A stretch of 64,000 nucleotides of DNA from an uncultured Marinobacter sp. (GCF_947488835.1 NZ_CANLBK010000001.1:1550001-1614000), one strand, 5' to 3'; shown: positions 1-8,308, counted from the first letter of the stretch. Translations and numbers: made by a program. Notes: generated by a model not told the origin, from the sequence alone.

Positions 1-437
1 AGCAGGAACGCAGGATTCGGATAGAGGTGGGCTATGGCCTTGAGGGGCGCCTGACTGATGCGGCATCCGCCACCATTATTAACCGGATTATTGCCCCCGA
101 TTTCAAGCAGGGTCAGTTTGAACAGGGCATAGCCAATGGCGCTGCCGCCATGGTTCAGGTTCTAGGCGGAGAGCCCCTGGTGGTACCAGGCAGAACCGGT
201 ACCGGCCCCCAGGAAAAGCCCAACCCAAAAGCGGTGCTGATGTTTTTCCTGTTCATTATGGCAGTCATTTTCTTCATTGGTGGTGGCCGCGGCCGGGGCG
301 GCCGATCTGGCGCGGCTCTGGTAGGTGGTGCACTGCTCGGCGCCAGCCTGGGCGGCCGTGGTGGCGGTTTCGGTGGTGGCGGCTTTAGCGGCGGAGGCGG
401 AGGCTTCGGCGGCGGAGGTGCGTCCGGTGGGTGGTAG
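1..437 (+). CDS. TPM-domain protein with Gly-rich tail (5' end outside window)
   Basis: The open frame is already running at base 3, so the gene starts upstream. The visible part has the end of a TPM (TLP18.3/Psb32/MOLO-1) domain, recognisable from the VGYGLEGRLTDA stretch. A hydrophobic segment near VLMFFLFIMAVIFFIGG follows, then a tail made almost only of Gly, Ser and Phe ending SGGW. YgcG-type TPM proteins have this architecture: an extracytoplasmic TPM domain, one membrane anchor and a Gly-rich C-terminus. Another TPM gene follows 54 nt later; such pairs often lie behind lemA, which would be outside the window. The biochemical role is not established. Confidence 0.8.
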   Translation, partial: QERRIRIEVGYGLEGRLTDAASATIINRIIAPDFKQGQFEQGIANGAAAMVQVLGGEPLVVPGRTGTGPQEKPNPKAVLMFFLFIMAVIFFIGGGRGRGGRSGAALVGGALLGASLGGRGGGFGGGGFSGGGGGFGGGGASGGW

Positions 438-491
438 CGCGCAAATACTCTCTGGAATCGTCGCCTTTAATTCAACAAACAGTGATACCCC

Positions 492-1109
492 ATGACATTA
501 CTAAGCAAACAGGAACAGGAACAAGTTGCGGCCGCTATCACTGCAGTTGAGCGGGAAACCGACGCAGAAGTGGTAACGGTACTAACCGCCCAGGCAGACA
601 ATTACGCATACATCCCCCTGCTCTGGGCCGGGATCATTGCGCTTTTGGTTCCCGGAATTATTAACTACTTTACCGACTGGCTGTCGGCCGATCTATTGTT
701 CCTCAGCCAATGGGGGGTGTTTGCCCTGCTTAGCTTGGTGTTCCGGATACCCGGCATCAACAGGCGACTGATTCCCCGATCTGTAGGCTATTGGCGTGCG
801 TCAAATCTGGCCCGGCGCCAGTTTCTGGAGCAGAACCTGCACCACACCGCAGGTGCCACCGGCATGCTGATTTTCGTCTCTGAAGCCGAGCGTTATGTCG
901 AGATTCTGGTAGACCGGGGAATATCGAGCCAAATTGATAACGACGCCTGGGAAGACATCATTGCGGCATTCACAAAAGAGGTGAAACAGGGTGAGACCCT
1001 AAAGGGTTTTATTTCCTGCATTGAAAACTGTGGAAAGCACCTGAAAGCCAAAGTGCCAGCCACTCGCCAAAAAGATGAACTGCCAAATCATCTGGTTATA
1101 TTGTCGTAA
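492..1109 (+). CDS. TPM-domain membrane protein
   Basis: A 205-aa protein. The N-terminal half has a short charged segment (residues 1-35) followed by two hydrophobic segments (about 36-58 and 68-85). The C-terminal half carries TPM-like features (LIFVSEAERYVEILVDRGIS). Cytoplasm-membrane TPM proteins of the YgcG/LemA neighbourhood have this layout. It lacks the Gly-rich tail of the preceding gene. The 54-nt spacing suggests one transcript with the upstream TPM gene. Function is unknown beyond a likely envelope role. Confidence 0.75.
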   Translation: MTLLSKQEQEQVAAAITAVERETDAEVVTVLTAQADNYAYIPLLWAGIIALLVPGIINYFTDWLSADLLFLSQWGVFALLSLVFRIPGINRRLIPRSVGYWRASNLARRQFLEQNLHHTAGATGMLIFVSEAERYVEILVDRGISSQIDNDAWEDIIAAFTKEVKQGETLKGFISCIENCGKHLKAKVPATRQKDELPNHLVILS

Positions 1110-1225
1110 GAGGCTTGAGCCTGGTGGTCGCCCAGCTCATTATTTGCGCAACCCCAAACCCTGTGCTTGTATTAATCTCACAGGTCCGCCGGATGGAGTC
1201 GTTTTTAACTGGTCTGCCTGCAGAG

Positions 1226-1249
1226 GGGCCGCCCGGCGTCGGGCGGCCC
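1226..1249. other. Perfect 10-bp GC hairpin before the small protein gene
   Basis: A perfect inverted repeat with arms 1226-1235 and 1240-1249 and the 4-nt loop GCGT, entirely G/C in the arms. No T-run follows on either strand, so it is not a classical intrinsic terminator. It ends about 12 nt before the AAAAGGAG ribosome binding site of the gene at 1281. It may be a 5'-UTR structure, an mRNA-stabilising element or a Rho-independent terminator lacking its U-tract. Confidence 0.5.
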
Positions 1250-1280
1250 AGAATCACTGTTAAAAGGAGTTGGCTTTGTT

Positions 1281-1526
1281 ATGGCATACGAAACAATAGA
1301 CGGTCAAAAATACGAAAAAGAACTGCTGGAACTTGCCCGCAAGCACACCACTGGAAAGGGCGAAGGTAAGCTATCCAAAGACGAGGTCGCAGATCTATTC
1401 AAGTCCGCCAATGACGGCGCAGGTGTGACGGAAACAGAAAAGGCCACGCTGACCTATATCAGGAGCAACTTTGAGTTCACTGACGCTGCGGCGAAAGATT
1501 TTGATGCAGCTTTTGCCAACCTGTAG
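1281..1526 (+). CDS. Small acidic conserved-type protein of unknown function
   Basis: An 81-aa protein with a good ribosome binding site (AAAAGGAG, 12 nt before ATG). It has no signal peptide or membrane segment. The segment GKGEGKLSKDEVADLF resembles one EF-hand-like loop-helix, with acidic and Gly spacing, and ANDGAGVTETEK is similar, but neither fits the canonical DxDxDG pattern. It is rich in Lys, Glu and Ala and probably helical and cytoplasmic. It stands alone between the TPM genes and the peroxiredoxin, so context gives no clear role. The family was not recognised. Confidence 0.65.
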   Translation: MAYETIDGQKYEKELLELARKHTTGKGEGKLSKDEVADLFKSANDGAGVTETEKATLTYIRSNFEFTDAAAKDFDAAFANL

Positions 1527-1663
1527 TCCAGCCACCCTCTAGTACTGACCTCACCACTGCCCTCGCTGCTGACTTTAATGTCGGCGCGTTGGCATTCCAT
1601 ATGTAATGAAACCCAAAGCGATCGATCGACACAGCTCACCCCACAAACTCCAAGGAGTTTTAA

Positions 1664-2401
1664 ATGTTAAGTTCATCGGAAGGTAAAAAAGTCCCCCAGG
1701 TTACGTTTCCCATTCGACATGACAACGAGTGGACATCGGTAACCAGCGACGAGTTATTCAAGGGACAAACGGTCATTTTGTTTGCCTTGCCGGGCGCATT
1801 TACTCCCACCTGCTCAAGCACTCATTTGCCGCGATACAACGAGCTGGCACCGGTATTCAAGGAGTTGGGCATAGACAGGGTAATCTGCCTGTCGGTGAAC
1901 GATCCTTTCGTTATGCAAGCCTGGGCTGAAGATCAGCACGCCGACAACATCGAATTCATTCCAGACGGCAACGGCGACTTCTCCCGTGAAATGGGCATGC
2001 TGGTCAGCAAGAGTGCCATCGGGTTTGGTGACCGAAGCTGGCGTTATTCCATGCTGGTAAAAGACAGCACCATCGAGAAAATGTTCATTGAGCCAGACAG
2101 CCCTGGTGACCCGTTTGGCGTGTCCGATGCCGACACGATGCTTAACTACATCAAGCCGGATGCAACTCTGCCGGCACGGGTAACAGTATTCACGAAACCC
2201 GGGTGCCCGCACTGTACTCGCGCTAAATCGCTGCTGCAGAACAAGGGTTTCAAGTATGAGGAGATAACGCTGGGCAGTGGCGGCTTGTCATACAGCACCC
2301 TGCAAGCAGTGACCGGCAAGGGCACAACCCCGCAAGTATTTATCGACGGCCAGCTGGTTGGCGGCGCCGATGAACTCGAAGCGTTGATGGCCAAACGCTG
2401 A
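1664..2401 (+). CDS. Hybrid peroxiredoxin-glutaredoxin (PGdx type)
   Basis: A 245-aa thiol peroxidase that should reduce hydrogen peroxide and alkyl hydroperoxides using glutathione, with its own glutaredoxin domain as reductant. Residues 1-165 form a Prx5-type domain; the peroxidatic Cys is Cys50 in PGAFTPTC. Residues 172-245 form a glutaredoxin domain with the dithiol site Cys181-Pro-His-Cys184 and the GSH-binding TPQVFIDG segment. Length and domain order match the known hybrid of Haemophilus influenzae. The start is supported by CAAGGAG seven to eight bases upstream. It is transcribed alone and followed by a hairpin. Confidence 0.93.
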   Translation: MLSSSEGKKVPQVTFPIRHDNEWTSVTSDELFKGQTVILFALPGAFTPTCSSTHLPRYNELAPVFKELGIDRVICLSVNDPFVMQAWAEDQHADNIEFIPDGNGDFSREMGMLVSKSAIGFGDRSWRYSMLVKDSTIEKMFIEPDSPGDPFGVSDADTMLNYIKPDATLPARVTVFTKPGCPHCTRAKSLLQNKGFKYEEITLGSGGLSYSTLQAVTGKGTTPQVFIDGQLVGGADELEALMAKR

Positions 2402-2415
2402 TCGATTAGCAGTGT

Positions 2416-2450
2416 ATATATGCCCGGGCATCGCCTGTTCGGGCATATAT
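2416..2450 (+). terminator. Hairpin after the peroxiredoxin gene, probable terminator
   Basis: Perfect 11-bp arms (2416-2426 and 2440-2450) with a 13-nt loop, 15 nt after the stop codon of the hybrid peroxiredoxin. The A/T end of the stem supplies part of the U-tract but only TT follows directly, so termination may be weak. It separates this gene from the motor operon beginning near 2554. Confidence 0.55.
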
Positions 2451-2553
2451 TTCTGGCAATTCAGTCATTATCAATCACCTCCCATACCCTTTAGAATAGT
2501 CGCCCAGAAAGCCCGGGATTTTTCGGTTACCCAAACCTGTGCGCGATTATTTG

Positions 2554-3270
2554 ATGACTCAATCACCCTCACATTCTGCCGGGGTTTCACCGCCAAGGCT
2601 GCTGCAGCTGCTGGCCCAATCCGGGGCACCGCTCGCTGACGGCCCGCTGCCCTGTTGCGGCGAACGGCTAGGGCGACTGTTTGGGCTTTCCGACACCCTG
2701 GTTCTGGATTCTGCGATTGCCTTTCGAACCCGCCATCCGGGCATGAACCAAGGGCCAACATTTGAGCGGATAATTCAGGAACTGGCCACCACTCGCAGAG
2801 CACTCGTTCGAAAAATCTCCACGTACGGCGATGACATTGAACCAACGGATAGTGTGGATTTTGAGCTGTATTTGAATAGCTGGCTCGCCCTGCAACGCAG
2901 AGTAGTCGCCGCAAGCCGGCAGCTTCGGGACAAAACCCGAAAAGCGATGAAGGATCACAACCAGAAGCTGGCCAGGCTGGCAGAACTGGATTCAACCTTC
3001 GACCATGCGATGGCCGGGTACACCAGCCAGTGTTTCTCGAATATTTCCAAAGTGCTGGAACAGCGCTTCCAAACGCTTTCCCCAGCACTATCACTATCAG
3101 AACAAACAACCTCTGATCCCTCCCACGAAACCGGCATTGCGCCGGATGATTGGCTCCACCGTTACTGCGAAGAAGCGCAGAATCTATTACTCGCTGAACT
3201 GGATGTTCGGCTGGAGCCAGTACTGGGATTGCTTGAGGCCTGCCACAACGAGGTAATGGATTCTCCATGA
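2554..3270 (+). CDS. DUF3348 protein, first gene of the motor-like operon
   Basis: A 238-aa protein that matches DUF3348 in its LLQLLAQ N-terminus and the core segment around FELYLNSWLALQRRV. It is mostly helical, with no signal peptide or membrane segment, so probably cytoplasmic. The ATG at 2554 (MTQSPSHSAG) is preferred over a GTG at 2539 because family members start at this point; neither has a strong ribosome binding site. Its stop overlaps the next start by 4 nt. DUF3348 commonly precedes DUF802, an OmpA/MotB protein and DUF2894 in beta- and gammaproteobacteria, as here. No biochemical function is known; an inner adaptor or regulator of the motor complex is my inference. Confidence 0.8.
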   Translation: MTQSPSHSAGVSPPRLLQLLAQSGAPLADGPLPCCGERLGRLFGLSDTLVLDSAIAFRTRHPGMNQGPTFERIIQELATTRRALVRKISTYGDDIEPTDSVDFELYLNSWLALQRRVVAASRQLRDKTRKAMKDHNQKLARLAELDSTFDHAMAGYTSQCFSNISKVLEQRFQTLSPALSLSEQTTSDPSHETGIAPDDWLHRYCEEAQNLLLAELDVRLEPVLGLLEACHNEVMDSP

Positions 3271-5006
3271 GCAGACTTTTCTTCTTTTTCGCTTTTGTCA
3301 CAGGTTTGGCGGTAACGGCCTGGATTGGCCAACGTTTTTTAGGCTCTGACCTGCTGGCGCTTTCCGTAACGGTCATCATTGCGGCGGTCTACACGTTGGG
3401 CTTTGTTGAATTGATGGGGTTCCGGAGCACAACCCGGAGTCTGGAACAGAAACTGAGCACCACGCCGGAAAACCGCGAGCAACTCGCAAGCTGGCTCTCT
3501 GGCTTGCCGGAACAAGTGCAGTTTTCAGTCCAGAGGCGCATCGATGGGCACTTTGCTGCACTGCCAAGCCCGCAGTTTACGCCCTACTTGGTCGGCCTAT
3601 TGGTTATGCTTGGCCTGCTAGGCACCTTTGCCGGCATGATTGTGACTTTGAGCGGCGCAGCGTCGGCACTGGATGGCAGTACCGAACTCAGTGTAATTCG
3701 TAGCGCTTTGGCGGCCCCCATTGCCGGGTTGAGCCTGGCCTTCGGCACGTCCATTGCCGGTGTTGCAGCGTCTGCCATGCTGGGACTGGCTTCTACACTC
3801 AGCCGCCGCGAACGGTTGCAGGTATCCCGCCAGCTGGATAAAACCCTGCGCCAGCGATTACACCACCTGTCGGCGGACTACCAGCGCCAACAGGCTTTCA
3901 AAGCACTGGAATCCCAAGCGGAGGCCCTGCCCCAAATGGCTACGGCTATGGAATCCATGACCGCCCGCATGGAGCAGCTAGGCCAGCAGCTTGAGCAATC
4001 CCTTACCCGCAATCAACAGGAATTCCACACAACCGTTGGCGGCCACTACCAGACCCTGGCAACGTCCGTGGCCGAGTCCCTTCAGAAAGCTCTGGAATCC
4101 AGCAGTCGCCTGACCGCTGAACGCATAGAGCCGATCGTTACCGAAGCCATGACAGCTCTGCAGTCCAACGCCGGAAAGCTCCACGAAAACTGGTCAGCCA
4201 CCACCAAGCAACAACTAACTGCACTCACCGAAATCTTCCAGACGCAAAGCACCAAGCTTGCCACTCAACAGCAACAAGGCCTGGATACTCTCATCACCCG
4301 TATCAGCGAGCAGCTCTCTCAATTGCATAAGCAAGAAGCGGCCCGAGGCGAGGCAGCCAATGACCGTTTGGCCCAGCTTGAAGTTATCGTCACCAAGCAC
4401 CTGACTGAATTGGGCGCAGGCCTGGAAGCCCCCATGGCCCGCCTGATAGAAACCGCATCGGAAACCCCGAAAGCCGCCGCACATGTGATCTCGCAACTGC
4501 AAAGCGAGATGGCTCGCAACAGCGAACGTGAAAACCAACTGTTGGAAGAGCGTCAGCGGCTGGTTCAGGAACTGGACAGCCTCCTGGAATCCCAGCGCAC
4601 CAATGCAGACAGCCAGCGCGAGGCGGTTGATTCTCTTATCAGTGGCGCAGGTGACACCCTCACAGGCATCAGCGAACGCTTCAATGTTCTGATTCAGGAA
4701 CAAAGCCAGCAACTCGGCAAGCTGGGCGAAGACATCACCGGCAGTAGCCAGGAAGTCGGCGCCCTCAGTGAATCCTTCCTTGCCGCAGTGGAACTGTTCA
4801 GCGCGTCCAATTCTCAGCTGCAGGAAAGCCTGGCTAACATCCAGAAAGCACTGGATAACGCCGGCAGCCGCCACGACGAACAACTGGCCTATTACGTTGC
4901 CCAGGCCCGGGAAGTCATCGACCTCTCCGTGAGCTCCCAGAAAGATGTGATTGATGCGGCCTCGGCCCTGATCGCCAATCACGCCGAGACCAGCGGAGCC
5001 AGTTGA
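3267..5006 (+). CDS. DUF802 protein: MotA/ExbB-like channel with long coiled-coil tail
   Basis: A 579-aa protein. Two hydrophobic segments lie at about residues 3-22 and 28-50, and two more at about 107-130 and 148-172. The third contains GLLGTFAGM, the hallmark of MotA/TolQ/ExbB stator subunits, and the fourth resembles their pore-lining helix. From about residue 180 to the end it is Gln/Glu/Ala/Leu-rich helix typical of a long cytoplasmic coiled coil. This four-helix head with a long tail resembles ZorA of Zorya defence systems in architecture. It overlaps DUF3348 by 4 nt and the MotB-like gene by 1 nt. A role as ion-channel subunit is inferred from motif and neighbour; DUF802 itself is uncharacterised. 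Confidence 0.82.
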   Translation: MSRLFFFFAFVTGLAVTAWIGQRFLGSDLLALSVTVIIAAVYTLGFVELMGFRSTTRSLEQKLSTTPENREQLASWLSGLPEQVQFSVQRRIDGHFAALPSPQFTPYLVGLLVMLGLLGTFAGMIVTLSGAASALDGSTELSVIRSALAAPIAGLSLAFGTSIAGVAASAMLGLASTLSRRERLQVSRQLDKTLRQRLHHLSADYQRQQAFKALESQAEALPQMATAMESMTARMEQLGQQLEQSLTRNQQEFHTTVGGHYQTLATSVAESLQKALESSSRLTAERIEPIVTEAMTALQSNAGKLHENWSATTKQQLTALTEIFQTQSTKLATQQQQGLDTLITRISEQLSQLHKQEAARGEAANDRLAQLEVIVTKHLTELGAGLEAPMARLIETASETPKAAAHVISQLQSEMARNSERENQLLEERQRLVQELDSLLESQRTNADSQREAVDSLISGAGDTLTGISERFNVLIQEQSQQLGKLGEDITGSSQEVGALSESFLAAVELFSASNSQLQESLANIQKALDNAGSRHDEQLAYYVAQAREVIDLSVSSQKDVIDAASALIANHAETSGAS

Positions 5007-5662
5007 TGGAATATCTGGAAGACGGCGAACAGCAGTCCACCCCTATCTGGGCGATATTCTCAGACCTGATGGCAGCGCTGGTGGGTATTCTGGTGCTGAT
5101 TCTGGTGTGGGTGATTGGCGTTCAGTTGGAACTGAGCCAGTCCCTGGAGGAAGAAAAAGCCAAGCGAGAAGCGGAAGAGCAGCGGCGCATAGCCCTGGAG
5201 CAAGCCCTGGAAGATCCGCTCACCAAAGGCCTGGTAACCTTTCACAATGGCCGCATTGGCATCAGTGGCAACGTGCTGTTTGAACTGAACTCGGATCAGC
5301 TACAAGCCGACGGCGTGGACGTACTCGAAGCCCTCGTCACCCCGCTGCAAACCTATCTGACTCAGCACCAGGAACTACTGATGATCAGCGGCTTCACCGA
5401 TGACCTTCCCATGCACAGCGGCAACCGGTATCAGGACAACTGGGGGTTGTCTGCCCAGAGGGCACTCACAGTCACCCGGACATTAATAGAACTTGGCCTG
5501 CCCAACGACCGGGTGTTCGCCGCTGCCTTTGGCCCGCACCATCCGGCGGTGCCAAATATTGATTCAGAATCCCGCGCTCAGAATCGGCGGGTAGAGATCA
5601 GTACCGTGCCTCTAGCACCTCAAGCACCTGCAAACGCTGAAGCGGAGGTTGGCAATAGATGA
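5006..5662 (+). CDS. MotB/OmpA-like peptidoglycan-binding stator protein
   Basis: A 218-aa protein with a short cytoplasmic N-terminus, one membrane helix (about residues 14-38) and an acidic residue near its start (FSDLMAALVG), where MotB, ExbD and ZorB carry their ion-conducting Asp. A charged helical linker (EEEKAKREAEEQRR) follows, then an OmpA-type domain (about residues 75-205) with GFTDD and the diagnostic NRRVEIS. It should anchor the channel made with the preceding protein to peptidoglycan. The ATG at 5006 overlaps the upstream TGA by one base, so translation is coupled; a TTG one codon earlier is less likely. Its stop overlaps the next start by 4 nt. Confidence 0.87.
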   Translation: MEYLEDGEQQSTPIWAIFSDLMAALVGILVLILVWVIGVQLELSQSLEEEKAKREAEEQRRIALEQALEDPLTKGLVTFHNGRIGISGNVLFELNSDQLQADGVDVLEALVTPLQTYLTQHQELLMISGFTDDLPMHSGNRYQDNWGLSAQRALTVTRTLIELGLPNDRVFAAAFGPHHPAVPNIDSESRAQNRRVEISTVPLAPQAPANAEAEVGNR

Positions 5663-6282
5663 CTGCCATAGCTGAAGCCACTGCCCTGCACCCGCAACTG
5701 GAAGACCTCCAAAACTCCGGAGCCGACCAGATGGACCCGGCTCGCTTCCGCTACCTGGAAGCTTTGGCGCTGCGTTTGGAAACGAAAGGCCTGCAGCACA
5801 CTCGGCACTGGCAGAAGCTGGAGCAGGCAGTTGCAGACTACAAGACACGATTCGAAGCTCTGCAGCCGTCATCACAAGCCACTGAAACCGCTGCCCCTTC
5901 GCCGCTCACAAAGCTGCTGGACAGGCTGAATCAAACCCCGACAGCACCCCAAATTCAGCCCCGCTCTACCCTGGAACAGTTGGTATTTGGAACGCCCGAG
6001 GAAGGCTCTACCGCCCCGCAGCATGCTTCCAGCACCAGCTCCCACCTGCCACTCAAAGCCATGACCAGAGCATCGGTAGACCGTGGTGAACAAGCCCTTC
6101 AGGCCCGTGTTCGCAACGCCATCGAACAAGCTCCAGAAGACGCGGGCCCTATGAACGCCCACCGCTTGGTGAGCCTAGCAATGGCCGAAATGCAGAAGCT
6201 GTCACCGGAATATTTGAACCGGCTGGTGAAATACACAGATACGTTAATGGCGCTGGAACGATTAGGGCGAAAAGGCTTGTGA
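5659..6282 (+). CDS. DUF2894 protein, fourth gene of the motor-like operon
   Basis: A 207-aa protein with no membrane segment. The N-terminal half (to about residue 75) is helical and the middle is low-complexity, rich in Pro, Ser and Thr. The C-terminal motif is typical of DUF2894: NAHRLVSLAMAEMQKLSPEYLNR... with LVKYTDTLMALE. It overlaps the MotB-like gene by ATGA. DUF2894 accompanies DUF3348/DUF802/OmpA in many proteobacteria and has no known activity. Given its soluble nature it could dock on the cytoplasmic coiled coil of DUF802, but this is speculation. Confidence 0.8.
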   Translation: MTAIAEATALHPQLEDLQNSGADQMDPARFRYLEALALRLETKGLQHTRHWQKLEQAVADYKTRFEALQPSSQATETAAPSPLTKLLDRLNQTPTAPQIQPRSTLEQLVFGTPEEGSTAPQHASSTSSHLPLKAMTRASVDRGEQALQARVRNAIEQAPEDAGPMNAHRLVSLAMAEMQKLSPEYLNRLVKYTDTLMALERLGRKGL

Positions 6283-6284
6283 AT

Positions 6285-7466
6285 ATGATCAATGCATTCG
6301 CAGTATCAAACTACCGCAGCCTGAAGAGCGTTGTCGCGCCCTTGGCGGGTCTTAATGTCGTTACGGGCCCAAACGGTTGTGGCAAATCCAACCTGTACAA
6401 ATCGCTGCGCCTACTCGCAGAAGCGGCGAAAGGAAACCTGATTTCGTCGATCGCACAGGAAGGCGGGCTGGATTACACCTTCTGGGCCGGGCCAGACAAC
6501 TTCACCAGCGGCATGAGAGAAGGTTCCGCGCCTGTTCAAGGCTCCGCCCGAAAACACAACTCACGCCTGAGACTGGGCTTTGCGGGTGAAGAGTTCAGCT
6601 ACGCCATATCACTGGGGATGCCAGCACCGCAGGGATTTGCCGGCTATAAAGACCCCTCCATGTTTCAATTCGACCCGGAAATAAAGCGCGAATGCATTTG
6701 GGTGGGCGATGTTTGCCGGCCCAGCAGCTGCCTGATCGACCGCGTCGGGCCTGTAGTAAAAATACGCTCCGGCCGAAAGTGGGAGGTGTATAACGCCCAC
6801 CTAAATTCTTACGAAAGCATCCTCAACGAAATCAGCGACCCGGTGGCTGTGCCTGAAGTGCACGCTGTAAGACAAACCATCCGCAACTGGCGCTTCTACG
6901 ATCAGTTCAGAACCGACCCCGACTCCATCATTCGCACGCCACAGATAGGCACACGAACCCCTGTACTCGACCACGATGGCCATAGCCTGGTTGCTGCTCT
7001 GCGAACCATACATGAGATAGGCGACCGCCAAGCGTTGTATCACGCGATTGAGGATGCGTTTCCCGGAGCAACAATAAATTTTTCGGCAGACTCGGGTAAT
7101 CGCTTTGTTCTGGAGTTTCTTCAGGAAGGGCTTTTGCGGCCATTGAACCAGGCGGAACTTTCTGACGGAACGTTGCGCTACCTTCTGCTGGTGGCAGCCT
7201 TGCTTACACCCCGCCCCCCTTCCCTGTTGGTGCTGAACGAACCGGAAACCAGCCTGCACCCGGACCTGCTTCCTGCACTCGGGCGGCTGATTATCCGTGC
7301 CTCGCGGGAGACTCAGGTTTGGGTGGTTTCCCACGCACCACGGCTGGTAGCCACATTGGAAAGGGATGGTGACTGCAACTCGATGGCCCTGAACAAAGAA
7401 CTGGGTGAAACCGTTGTGGTGGGCCAGGGGTTATTGGACGCACCACCCTGGCAATGGCCTGATTAA
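6285..7466 (+). CDS. RecF-like AAA ATPase (COG4637 type), last gene of the operon
   Basis: A 393-aa soluble ATPase of the ABC/SMC-related AAA_21 group. Walker A is GPNGCGKSN at residues 28-36, the signature-like motif is ELSDGTLRYLLL, and the Walker B region reads LLVLNEPETSLHPDLL, followed by the H-loop VVSHAPRL. The usual Walker B Asp is Asn, but the catalytic Glu is kept. No Toprim or nuclease domain is fused. The ATG at 6285 has AAAGG nine bases upstream; a GTG at 6279 overlapping the DUF2894 stop is an alternative. The absence of a gap puts it in the same transcript as the MotA/MotB-like genes. The COG4637 role is unknown; DNA or nucleotide sensing is typical of relatives such as OLD and RecF. 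Confidence 0.85.
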   Translation: MINAFAVSNYRSLKSVVAPLAGLNVVTGPNGCGKSNLYKSLRLLAEAAKGNLISSIAQEGGLDYTFWAGPDNFTSGMREGSAPVQGSARKHNSRLRLGFAGEEFSYAISLGMPAPQGFAGYKDPSMFQFDPEIKRECIWVGDVCRPSSCLIDRVGPVVKIRSGRKWEVYNAHLNSYESILNEISDPVAVPEVHAVRQTIRNWRFYDQFRTDPDSIIRTPQIGTRTPVLDHDGHSLVAALRTIHEIGDRQALYHAIEDAFPGATINFSADSGNRFVLEFLQEGLLRPLNQAELSDGTLRYLLLVAALLTPRPPSLLVLNEPETSLHPDLLPALGRLIIRASRETQVWVVSHAPRLVATLERDGDCNSMALNKELGETVVVGQGLLDAPPWQWPD

Positions 7467-7483
7467 CGTTGATGCTTTGAACA

Positions 7484-8308
7484 TCACAGAAACGCGCTAA
7501 CCATACCCACACTACTGACCACCAACAACACCACACCCAGCATGCGGAAAAACACCGGTGTTTCCGCCTTCAGAATGCGCTCGTGAAAACGTAGCCCGAT
7601 CACATGCCCTATGGCGGCGCATGGTAGTAGCCACAAGTGATGAATCAACTGCAGATCAAGCCCAACCCAGATAAACGCGGCCAGCTTGATCAACACAAGA
7701 ATAAACCAAAGGCCAAACAAGGTATCGCGTAGCTTCTCCCGCGCCACATGCTGAGATGCCACCGCAATAATCAGCGGCGCGCCGATCAGCGAGGTGCCGC
7801 TGATGTAACCACCGGCCATCAGCAAGATCACATCCACGGTTTTACTTCGGCTGCGGAAAGGTCGATTAATGATGTACGACACTGAGTAGATCGCAACAAT
7901 CACGAAAATAATCGCACTCAGTACATGGGGTGGCAGCGTAAACAGGCCAAACACGCCAATCAGCTTGGGCACGATCATAATGCCCAGCATCCGCCAGAGG
8001 TAGGGCCAGTCAACCGTGCCCTCGGGGGCTTTGGCGGCCGCATCTGGCCCAAATCCGGTCAGCTTTTGGCTGCCATCGCCGGCTTTTCTGGTGCGACTTT
8101 TGCGATTGTTCATCCAGATGGTCAGAGATGAGAAAAACAGCAGATGCACCGCAATGATGGGTAGAAATATTAGCGGGTCATCTTTCACCAGCAACAGGAA
8201 AGGCAGCGACAACACCGCACCGCCAAAGCCCAGCCCAGAGCGCACGAAGCCACTCCAGATGAAGATAAGGGCTACCAAGGCATACTGGATTAGAGAAAAA
8301 TCGGACAT
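7484..8308 (-). CDS. TauE/SafE-family anion permease
   Basis: A 274-aa inner-membrane protein with about seven to eight hydrophobic helices and the GFGGAVLSLPFLLL and GGYISGTSLIGAPL segments typical of the TauE/SafE (COG0730) family. It probably moves sulfite, sulfoacetate or another small organic anion; the sequence does not tell which. The longest frame reaches 8359, but that start lies inside a terminator hairpin. The ATG at 8308 has AGGAAG immediately upstream and begins MSDFSLIQYA, so it is preferred. A Gly/Lys-rich cytoplasmic loop lies between helices 3 and 4. It ends 17 nt from the convergent ATPase gene. Confidence 0.85.
   Translation of the reverse strand: MSDFSLIQYALVALIFIWSGFVRSGLGFGGAVLSLPFLLLVKDDPLIFLPIIAVHLLFFSSLTIWMNNRKSRTRKAGDGSQKLTGFGPDAAAKAPEGTVDWPYLWRMLGIMIVPKLIGVFGLFTLPPHVLSAIIFVIVAIYSVSYIINRPFRSRSKTVDVILLMAGGYISGTSLIGAPLIIAVASQHVAREKLRDTLFGLWFILVLIKLAAFIWVGLDLQLIHHLWLLPCAAIGHVIGLRFHERILKAETPVFFRMLGVVLLVVSSVGMVSAFL

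Noticed and set aside
2471..3379. 302-aa minus-strand open frame opposite DUF3348 and DUF802
   Set aside because: It is antisense to two well supported genes, has a composition rich in Arg/Cys/Pro typical of shadow frames, and no recognisable domain.
4215..4982. 255-aa minus-strand frame inside DUF802
   Set aside because: Antisense to the coiled-coil region; low-complexity Gln/Leu/Ala mirror of the real frame.
2554..7466. Calling the motor-like operon a Zorya system
   Set aside because: The channel and OmpA parts resemble ZorA/ZorB, but ZorC, ZorD and ZorE are absent and DUF3348/DUF2894 are not Zorya parts. Similarity of architecture only.
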